A DNA stretch of 6,068 nucleotides from Promethearchaeota archaeon. GTDB lineage: Archaea; Asgardarchaeota; Lokiarchaeia; Sigynarchaeales; SOKP01. The notes under the pieces were generated by a model. It was not told the DNA's origin. It saw only the letters and a program-made list of their open reading frames with translations, and did not search any database. A program made the translations under genes and the position numbers. Shown here in pieces: positions 1 to 4,879 of the stretch. The DNA lies in NCBI GenBank assembly GCA_030668025.1, contig DAOUUT010000234.1, positions 1 to 6,068 of the forward strand. The letters are read 5' to 3'. Numbering within the stretch: position 1 is the first letter of the stretch; every line of letters starts with the position of its first letter.

Positions 1-1
1 A

Positions 2-94
2 ACCATAAAATTAACTCAGAGTTCAAAAAACATCTATCAATTTAATGTAGAGATATCTCCTTTATCACCGATAATCGCAATTCTCAAAAAATAG
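2..94 (+). CDS. possible 3' end of a plus-strand gene entering from the left (unrecognised)
   Basis: The second plus frame is open from the window edge for 30 codons and stops with TAG at 92-94. A T-tract follows at once, as expected where a plus-strand gene ends convergently against the methyltransferase gene that ends at 124. The peptide ends in ...SPIIAILKK and I do not recognise it. An open run of 30 codons in AT-rich DNA can occur by chance, so this is only a candidate. The antisense frame here reads IAIIGDKGDIS, which looks protein-like but is closed by stops on both sides. If neither is real, 1-123 is simply intergenic. Confidence 0.25.
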   Translation, partial: TIKLTQSSKNIYQFNVEISPLSPIIAILKK

Positions 95-102
95 GGTTTT
101 TA
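84..102. terminator. putative bidirectional oligo-T terminator between convergent units
   Basis: An A-run (86-91) and a T-run (96-100) flank a short TAGGG core, so each strand reads a T-tract. On the minus strand this gives TATTTTTT about 35 bases after the stop of the methyltransferase gene. On the plus strand it gives GGGTTTTT just after the possible gene tail. Archaeal RNA polymerase commonly stops at such T-tracts without a hairpin. The call rests on composition and position only. Confidence 0.4.
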
Positions 103-123
103 ATTCCGTTCTACTGCTGTCTT

Positions 124-1299
124 TTAATTCAGATTTAACGGATATTTTCGATATTTTTCAATTGCATTTCTTAATACCACAATATTTTCCCAAGGAGTAG
201 TTAAAATATTATGGGAGGGACCCACAAAATAACCACCATTATAACCTGCTGCTTTTACGCAACGTTTTACTTCTTGTACAATCTCTTTGGGTGTTCCAAA
301 GTTAAGAATCCTACTTGAATCTATACCTCCCATAAAACTTAATTTATCACCAAGAGTTTTCTTTAAATGAGCTATATCAACGCCTGCAGTAGGTTCAAGT
401 GCTTGAATACAATTAAGTCCTGCTTCTGCCATAGAAGGTAAGTTTTTATCAATATATCCACAAGAGTGCTGAACGATAAACATTCCTCGTTGTTTACAAG
501 CGTTATACAGTTTTTTATAATAGGGAAGAATGAACTTTTTAAACTGCTCAATTGATAAAATTGAGCGTCCTTTATAACCTAAATCGTCTGAATAGAAAAT
601 AATATCAACACCAGCTTCATAAACGCGCTTAATAACTTCTATGTTTGTTTTAGTATATTCGCTTAGAATCTCATGGATAAACTGTGGATTTTTTCGCATG
701 TAATAAGCTACGCGGCTCATTGTCATCCCTTCAAATAATGATTCATGAATAGCGATAGGTACGAACGCCATCGGATATAAATACTTTTTTAAAGAATCTA
801 CATATCCATCCCAAATTTGGGGCGTGTAGTCAAGCTTGTCATTAATGTGTTCTGAAGGTTTTCCATATTTATCCCAATAATGATGGACTATTTCCGGAGT
901 TCGAAAATGTCCATCTACATACCACAGATAAGCTAAACCCGTATCAACTTGTTTAACCAGTTTCCACACGCATCCATTAAGCGCACTGATCATGCAATCT
1001 GGATATTCAGGAGGAGCACGCTTTACAACTTCTTTGTATTTTTTAGGGCCCCATGGATCCATGGAATGGCAATCGACGTTCCAGAATCGTAATTCAGTAA
1101 TATCGCCTGCCCAGCAATATTTTACTTTAGAGAAATCGTTTTCTATAAATGTCTTATACTTGTTATATTCATCAGTTTTCAGAAATCTCTGATAAGAACT
1201 AGTTGTTTTTTCAAAACCTAAATAGTGAACTGGTAGCATGTCGATATTATCATCTAGTTCTAAAGTTCTGATAACTCGTTCTCTTTTTGATAACGTCAT
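124..1299 (-). CDS. URO-D-family (uroporphyrinogen decarboxylase fold) methyltransferase-like protein
   Basis: A 391-residue protein of the usual length for the URO-D/MtaA/CmuA superfamily, a single TIM barrel acting in the cytosol. Seen in the sequence: the N-terminal SKRERVIRTL element (4-13) followed by D20 and P23; an SDD...G segment (237-244, SDDLGYKG) before the LPYYKKLYNACKQRG helix; HSCG at 278-281, the position of the zinc-binding His-X-Cys of MtaA/MtbA; GGID at 324-327; and FVGPSHNI (358-365) followed by TPWENI (368-373). The third zinc ligand of MtaA-type enzymes, a Cys in the last motif, is absent and His363 lies nearby. The sequence therefore resembles the broad 'HSCG...PSHNI' branch, often annotated as uroporphyrinogen decarboxylase but probably methyl-transferring. 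It is unlikely to be the haem-pathway HemE. It is the last gene of the regulator-7TM operon, 15 bases after the upstream stop, with no Shine-Dalgarno site. The substrate (methylated or methoxylated compound, corrinoid or thiol) cannot be read from the sequence. Confidence 0.88.
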   Translation of the reverse strand: MTLSKRERVIRTLELDDNIDMLPVHYLGFEKTTSSYQRFLKTDEYNKYKTFIENDFSKVKYCWAGDITELRFWNVDCHSMDPWGPKKYKEVVKRAPPEYPDCMISALNGCVWKLVKQVDTGLAYLWYVDGHFRTPEIVHHYWDKYGKPSEHINDKLDYTPQIWDGYVDSLKKYLYPMAFVPIAIHESLFEGMTMSRVAYYMRKNPQFIHEILSEYTKTNIEVIKRVYEAGVDIIFYSDDLGYKGRSILSIEQFKKFILPYYKKLYNACKQRGMFIVQHSCGYIDKNLPSMAEAGLNCIQALEPTAGVDIAHLKKTLGDKLSFMGGIDSSRILNFGTPKEIVQEVKRCVKAAGYNGGYFVGPSHNILTTPWENIVVLRNAIEKYRKYPLNLN

Positions 1300-1314
1300 G
1301 ATAAATGTTAATGT

Positions 1315-2607
1315 TTATATGGGTTTTTCATACTCATTTTCTATATCGTCTATTTCCTTTTTTAATTCTTTATATAATGAGACAAAGCCTGCTGCAGTAC
1401 TTTCTGGAGTGCGATATATTTCAGATTTGATGAAATCCAACTCTTTTTCATCTTTGAAAATTGTTTTAAGGTCTGTATCTAATGTTAAAGGGAGTTTTAA
1501 TAATCTTTCAGTTAAAAGTAAAGGTTTTCTCTTGTGAGAAATTATTCTGGAAGGGAAGTTGGAAAAGTGCTTATCAATTAATTCCTGAGCGCTTTCATAT
1601 TTACTCATATCTTTATTTCCTTCCTTAAGGATTTTTTCAAATTTATTTTCAAAATCATGTGTAAAATTGGTTACGGAAGACTGGAGTAGCTTAGATGATT
1701 TCGAGGTTATTAATCCAACTGTAATATTCTCAGATTCATGTAAAATTAGAATCCCATCTTTTAAATGGATATCGAGCAAGCCCCCAATATTCATAATTTC
1801 GTCACTCATAAGTTGTATGGCATTTATAAACCCAGTGAAGATATTTTCACTTATATTTGATTTCGACCAATCATGATCAAATAAAGGATATCCTTCGCGA
1901 TCTTTTACTACAATCCTATAAACTGTAAAGGGTAAAATATAAAGCAATTTGGGTTCAATCAAGACCGATAAAGTTATGATTAGGAGACCAATCAATAGAG
2001 CAAAATTAGATATTAGAAGATAAAAAGTGTCAATTAAATATAGTATGTAAAAAACCATTGTTATAACCGAGCTTACGAAGATTCCAAGGAAGAATAAATA
2101 AGCTTCTTTTTTAATCAAAAATGGAGCATTCTTAAGAGTTTTTATACCCCAATAAAACATATACACTGTACCTATAACAGATAGTATCATTCCAACATTA
2201 CTAAATAGACCCGTCCAAGGTAATCGTATATATCCTCCTTGTATCTGGATATCAACGGCATTTGGCTGAAAACCAAGATATATTAATAAAACACTCAATC
2301 CGATTACTATTACAAATCCAGGTGAGTAAAAATCTTCTTTTATAATATACGTTACCCCGATTACTAATGTCAAGGTAAATGGTATTAGGATAAAACCAGA
2401 AATTATACTCAGAATCTTACTCACATAGAGGATAGATAATCCATCTATAAAAATAAAGATACTAAAAATGAGGATTGCTAACCTAATATAATTTAACGAG
2501 GTAATCTTTTTAGTTTTTGGTTTAATGTAAGTTGTTATAGTCAGTACAAATCCACTAATAGCTATAATAAAATCTACAATAACTTCGGGTGTCAGATTCA
2601 ATGTCAT
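1315..2607 (-). CDS. seven-helix membrane protein with C-terminal longin/roadblock-like cytosolic domain
   Basis: A 430-residue integral membrane protein. Hydrophobic helices are visible at about 8-28, 40-62, 64-90, 97-114, 132-153, 168-190 and 194-217. Basic residues cluster in the loops at 29-42 (KPKTKKI) and 155-168 (KTLKNAPFLIKK). By the positive-inside rule the N-terminus is outside and the C-terminus in the cytosol. Residues about 228-330 show an alternating strand/helix pattern: TVYRIVVKDREGYPLFDHD, then a helix FTGFINAIQLMSDEIM, then strands with LLDIHLKDGILILHES and ITVGLITS, then a helix ending in FTHDFENKFEKIL. This order (strand-G-strand, helix, three strands, helix) is typical of longin and roadblock-type domains, which are frequent in Asgard archaea and eukaryotic trafficking proteins. 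Residues 331-430 are mostly helical and unassigned. The gene follows the regulator by 7 bases with a good ribosome binding site and precedes the methyltransferase by 15 bases, suggesting a sensor or signalling partner. The gene and membrane region are certain; the longin-like call is by pattern only. Confidence 0.85.
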   Translation of the reverse strand: MTLNLTPEVIVDFIIAISGFVLTITTYIKPKTKKITSLNYIRLAILIFSIFIFIDGLSILYVSKILSIISGFILIPFTLTLVIGVTYIIKEDFYSPGFVIVIGLSVLLIYLGFQPNAVDIQIQGGYIRLPWTGLFSNVGMILSVIGTVYMFYWGIKTLKNAPFLIKKEAYLFFLGIFVSSVITMVFYILYLIDTFYLLISNFALLIGLLIITLSVLIEPKLLYILPFTVYRIVVKDREGYPLFDHDWSKSNISENIFTGFINAIQLMSDEIMNIGGLLDIHLKDGILILHESENITVGLITSKSSKLLQSSVTNFTHDFENKFEKILKEGNKDMSKYESAQELIDKHFSNFPSRIISHKRKPLLLTERLLKLPLTLDTDLKTIFKDEKELDFIKSEIYRTPESTAAGFVSLYKELKKEIDDIENEYEKPI

Positions 2608-2614
2608 TTAATTT

Positions 2615-3370
2615 TTAACCTCGTTTCTCTCTATTGAAATTCAACTTTTTAATTTGAGATTTATTTTGCGAAAGTGTCTTTATTATTGATATAATATCGT
2701 CTTTCTTACGGGAATTAAGAACGAGATAATTTTTATCTCCACTTAATTTAATAATATTAAATTCGATAAGGTTATTAATTCGATAGTAAACTGTCTCTCT
2801 TTTTTCGTTTATCAATTTATGAACTTCACTTTTTTTGAGTTTTTCGTTGTTTAATAGTAATTGAATAATTTTTAAGTATATCTCGTCATGTAAAATAAAA
2901 TAAATTGAACCGATTTCGTCATCAATCTCATAAGGAAGAAAAACAGTGTAATTTTTAACTTTAATCTTTTTAATATAATTAAATTTGATAAGCATTTCCA
3001 AATGCCATATCAACTGGCCAGAACTTCCCAAGTTGCCACCACTATCTGTTATGATTTGTTTTCTAATAGTTGAGAAGTGAGCTCCTAAATAGGAGGTTAG
3101 GAATCTATAAAGATTAAACCTATATTTATTATTAAGAACTTCATCTCTGGTGTATTTTGAACCCTCAACTAACACTTTTTTATTAATAAGTAATTGTATG
3201 ATGCTTAAGAGCCCTTTTCGGGGAAGCTTTAATCGTCTTTTGGCCAGTTTATATAGTAATTCAGTATCTAACACATTTTTATTATTTATTACCTCTTTTG
3301 CTATCTCTACAACACTTTTAACGCTTGGATGATTCAGAGTTAATGAAGGTGTTAGATTTAAACGATACAT
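2615..3370 (-). CDS. multi-winged-helix DNA-binding transcriptional regulator
   Basis: A 251-residue basic cytosolic protein with no membrane segment. Three winged-helix-like units can be traced. The first, about 16-75, has helices ending in LLSIIQLLINKKVLVEGSKY. The second, about 84-146, has RFNLYRFLTSYLGAHFSTIRKQI, then the recognition-type helix QLIWHLEMLIKFNYIKKI and a wing ending YTVFLPYE. The third, about 160-218, has IYLKIIQLLLNNEKLKKSEVHKLI, a recognition helix ETVYYRINNLIEFNIIKLS and a wing NYLVLN. The 'WHLEMLIKFNYI' pattern is typical of archaeal ArsR/MarR-like multi-wHTH regulators. The C-terminal tail (221-251) is Lys/Arg rich. It is the first gene of a three-gene operon, so it probably controls the operon, including itself, through the 11-bp direct repeats just upstream. 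No ligand-binding domain is visible; sensing may be done by the 7TM partner. The start at 3370 is the first ATG and lies about 45 bases below the predicted transcription start. Confidence 0.85.
   Translation of the reverse strand: MYRLNLTPSLTLNHPSVKSVVEIAKEVINNKNVLDTELLYKLAKRRLKLPRKGLLSIIQLLINKKVLVEGSKYTRDEVLNNKYRFNLYRFLTSYLGAHFSTIRKQIITDSGGNLGSSGQLIWHLEMLIKFNYIKKIKVKNYTVFLPYEIDDEIGSIYFILHDEIYLKIIQLLLNNEKLKKSEVHKLINEKRETVYYRINNLIEFNIIKLSGDKNYLVLNSRKKDDIISIIKTLSQNKSQIKKLNFNREKRG
2618..2622 (-). promoter_or_regulatory. Shine-Dalgarno site of the 7TM gene
   Basis: GAGGT on the minus strand lies 10 bases before the ATG at 2607 and is built into the last codons and stop of the regulator gene. It is the only convincing Shine-Dalgarno site in the window. 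It fixes the start of the 7TM gene and suggests that its translation is coupled to that of the regulator. Confidence 0.65.
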
Positions 3371-3398
3371 TTTTAGCTATTTTTTATTAGATTGTAGT

Positions 3399-3426
3399 TA
3401 GATAGTAAATAGATAGTAAATAGATA
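3399..3426. repeat. 2.5 copies of an 11-bp direct repeat, candidate operator
   Basis: TAGATAGTAAA occurs twice in perfect tandem (3399-3409 and 3410-3420), followed by a partial third copy TAGATA (3421-3426). The period is one DNA helical turn, so bound proteins would sit on the same face. The array lies 29-56 bases before the regulator start and overlaps the transcription start predicted from the TATA-like box at 3437-3446. This is where an archaeal repressor would block initiation. Autoregulation by the downstream winged-helix protein is an inference. Confidence 0.5.
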
Positions 3427-3436
3427 TTTGCTGTAT

Positions 3437-3450
3437 TAAAATATAATAAT
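3437..3450 (-). promoter_or_regulatory. TATA-like promoter of the regulator-7TM-methyltransferase operon
   Basis: On the minus strand the segment reads ATTATATTTTAATA, an archaeal TATA-like box. Transcription would start about 25 bases downstream, near 3415, leaving a leader of about 45 bases. The region is very AT-rich, so the exact box is uncertain. Confidence 0.35.
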
Positions 3451-3510
3451 ATAGTTTTTTGTAAAAATTCAGTCCTAATACATTTAAATACTCTGGATAA
3501 ATAATTTCTC

Positions 3511-3558
3511 ATGTCAAATATATTTGAAACATTTGATGATTTTTACGGAGATAATTAA
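3511..3558 (+). CDS. possible leaderless 15-residue mini-ORF
   Basis: A plus-strand ATG at 3511 opens 15 codons (MSNIFETFDDFYGDN) and ends with TAA at 3556-3558. A TATA-like TTTAAATA lies at 3483-3490, about 25 bases before the ATG, which is the spacing for a leaderless transcript. A T-rich tract follows at 3572-3583. The peptide is acidic and aromatic and matches nothing I recognise. Chance is a real possibility given the length and base composition. The alternative reading is a short non-coding transcript or plain promoter DNA. Confidence 0.15.
   Translation: MSNIFETFDDFYGDN
3514..3527. promoter_or_regulatory. perfect 14-bp palindrome, candidate operator
   Basis: TCAAATATATTTGA is a perfect dyad, and an extra half-site ATTTGA lies at 3531-3536, 9 bases from the matching half. 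It lies between the end of the 3623-4747 gene and the regulator operon, roughly 100 bases upstream of the operon's predicted transcription start. A dimeric winged-helix protein could bind here. AT-rich DNA yields short palindromes by chance, though 14 perfect bases in a 252-base gap is uncommon. Confidence 0.35.
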
Positions 3559-3583
3559 AAATAGAGGGCTATTTTTTATTTTT
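3557..3583. terminator. putative oligo-T termination region
   Basis: A GC-richer core (GAGGGCT, 3564-3570) is flanked by T-tracts on both strands. The minus strand reads TATTTTTAATT at 3554-3562, which could end transcription of the 3623-4747 gene about 65 bases after its stop. The plus strand reads TTTTTTATTTTT at 3572-3583. No stable hairpin is seen. Support is compositional only. Confidence 0.3.
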
Positions 3584-3622
3584 AAACATTAAAATTATTT
3601 TTCGAGAATAAATTTAAAATAC

Positions 3623-4747
3623 TTAAGAGACCAAATTCTCACTCAAGTTCCTGATTGGGTAAGTTCCATACTTCTTAACAGTCTCAACCATAACTTTTAC
3701 GTTTTCATATTTGCACGTACTTAAAATATCAGAACCAGCACCCAAGATATATCCCCCACTCTCCGCAGCATCTTGTAGAGCTTGCTTTGTAGCTTCTATT
3801 GTAACCTCTCGAGATCCATATGTTAAAACATGAGTAGCTGAAATATTACCAATCAAACAGATTTTTGAACCGTATTTTTGTTTGAGAGGTTTTAACCTCA
3901 TACCCGATTCAAACTCTAAAGGTTCAATAGCGTCCACTCCAGAATTAATAAGATATGGTATAGTTTCAGATACATCTCCATCTGAATGAATAAGCAATTT
4001 AGCACCATGTTTATGAGCATTATTAGCTAGTTCTCGATATACGGGAGTTACAATTTCATTCCAATGTTTGGGATTAAATATTGTACTTCCTTTTAACGCC
4101 CAATCATCACAAATAAAAACCATGTCAATCCCTTTTTCAAAAAGACAGTTCTGTAGTTCTTTAGTTATTCTTCCTAAAGCTTTGGCAAGATCTTTAACTA
4201 AATTAAAGTGTTTTCTTATCATATAAGCAAATCTATTTATCCCTATCATTGACCAAGTCGCGAACGCTACAGAACCCCCAGTAGGAATTGTTACCAAACC
4301 TTTTTGAAGATAATTTTCCCATATTTTTTTAAAAGATTTAAAATGAATTTCTCCAGCAGGTTCCCATGTTTTAATATATGTGATCCATTCTTTCAGTAAT
4401 TCTGGCGTTTTAAGTACTCCATCTTGATACCACTCACCTTTATAGTAATTACCCCGTTCGTCGTAGGAATCTATATTATATTCTTTTAAGATTTCTTCTG
4501 GAACCTCTGGTTTTTTATGAGAGTGCGTCTTAATTCTATCATAGTGATACCATATGGAATCAAAACCCATATAAAGCGCTGCGTCATACATAACATGCTT
4601 AGAAAGAGGATTGATTGGTTTGTCATCAACACTCATCTGATCTGCTACCTTTTTAGTAAATGGAAAATCAATATATTGTGCTAAGGTGGGAACTCGGTCT
4701 GGTTCTTCATGCTCTAGTGCTTTAATTATGCGTTCATGTGCATCCAT
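3623..4747 (-). CDS. URO-D-family methyltransferase-like protein with HSDG in place of the zinc-site HxC
   Basis: A 374-residue single TIM barrel of the URO-D superfamily. The N-terminus is classic for the family: HERIIKALEHEEPDRVP (4-20). Further motifs are DDWALKG (214-220), the segment HKHGAKLLIHSDGDVSETIPYLINSGVDAIEPLE (246-279), LIGNIS (298-303) and GGYILGAGSDI (331-341) followed by YENV (347-350). At the zinc site of MtaA-type methyltransferases (His-X-Cys ... Cys) this protein has His254-Ser-Asp256 and no Cys in the last motif (G336-A-G-S-D340). It thus belongs to the 'HSDG' branch seen in many anaerobes and archaea, whose substrates are mostly unknown. It is not a HemE by context. It differs clearly from the protein at 124-1299, so the two are not a recent duplication. 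It is transcribed alone, divergent from the TIM-barrel gene. The ATG at 4747 is the natural start, since it immediately precedes the family N-terminus. Its exact reaction cannot be assigned. Confidence 0.9.
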   Translation of the reverse strand: MDAHERIIKALEHEEPDRVPTLAQYIDFPFTKKVADQMSVDDKPINPLSKHVMYDAALYMGFDSIWYHYDRIKTHSHKKPEVPEEILKEYNIDSYDERGNYYKGEWYQDGVLKTPELLKEWITYIKTWEPAGEIHFKSFKKIWENYLQKGLVTIPTGGSVAFATWSMIGINRFAYMIRKHFNLVKDLAKALGRITKELQNCLFEKGIDMVFICDDWALKGSTIFNPKHWNEIVTPVYRELANNAHKHGAKLLIHSDGDVSETIPYLINSGVDAIEPLEFESGMRLKPLKQKYGSKICLIGNISATHVLTYGSREVTIEATKQALQDAAESGGYILGAGSDILSTCKYENVKVMVETVKKYGTYPIRNLSENLVS

Positions 4748-4763
4748 TTAAATCGTTTTAAGT

Positions 4764-4775
4764 ATGTTTTAATGA
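4764..4775 (-). promoter_or_regulatory. weak TATA-like promoter of the second URO-D gene
   Basis: The minus strand reads TCATTAAAACAT here, centred about 22 bases before the ATG at 4747. This would give a leaderless or nearly leaderless mRNA, in keeping with the lack of a Shine-Dalgarno site. The box is a poor match and the call is tentative. Confidence 0.25.
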
Positions 4776-4849
4776 GGGTTATTGAATGCATTAGATTTTA
4801 TTTTAAGTTAAACTTTACGAGTTGTTTCATAGTGTCTAAACTCAATTAA

Positions 4850-4862
4850 ACTTATTATAAAA
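4850..4862 (+). promoter_or_regulatory. TATA-like box of the TIM-barrel gene, leaderless spacing
   Basis: ACTTATTATAAAA is a good archaeal TATA-like element whose centre is about 24 bases before the ATG at 4880. Transcription should therefore begin at or next to the start codon, and no Shine-Dalgarno site is present. In the same divergent gap a short inverted repeat AAGTT-A-AACTT (4805-4815) could be a regulator site, though its 5-bp arms are weak evidence. Confidence 0.45.
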
Positions 4863-4879
4863 ATTTCATATTAATTCAT

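Noticed and set aside
50..59. 10-bp palindrome GAGATATCTC
   Set aside because: Too short and simple to claim as a site in AT-rich intergenic DNA; no half-sites nearby.
33..91. Minus-strand peptide reading IAIIGDKGDIST that looks like the start of an enzyme
   Set aside because: It is bounded by in-frame stops within about 20 codons and has no ATG. No frame continues it to the window edge, so a broken gene cannot be shown.
992..1192. Plus-strand open frame of 66 codons antisense to the operon methyltransferase
   Set aside because: It lies wholly inside the well-supported URO-D gene on the other strand, has no promoter, and its product is not protein-like.
1238..1537. Plus-strand open frame of 99 codons across the junction of the methyltransferase and 7TM genes
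   Set aside because: It is a Ser/Phe-rich antisense shadow of two real genes, with no sign of a family or start signal.
1667..1876. Plus-strand open frame of 69 codons inside the 7TM gene
   Set aside because: It is antisense to the longin-like domain coding region and has no independent support.
1315..2607. 7TM protein as a sensor histidine kinase
   Set aside because: No H-box, N-box or glycine-rich ATP-binding motifs follow the helices; the cytosolic part has a different strand/helix order.
3150..3332. Plus-strand open frame of 60 codons inside the regulator gene
   Set aside because: It is hydrophobic and Ser/Leu-rich, as expected for the antisense of a Lys-rich protein; a shadow frame.
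3371..3622. CRISPR array or riboswitch in the regulator upstream region
   Set aside because: Only 2.5 adjoining copies of an 11-bp unit occur, with no spacers, and no structured GC-containing aptamer-like fold or cobalamin-riboswitch motif is visible.
124..4747. Haem-pathway uroporphyrinogen decarboxylase (HemE) for the two complete URO-D genes
   Set aside because: The zinc-site-like HSCG/HSDG motifs, presence of several divergent paralogs and lack of any haem-synthesis neighbour fit the methyltransferase-like branches of the superfamily, not HemE.
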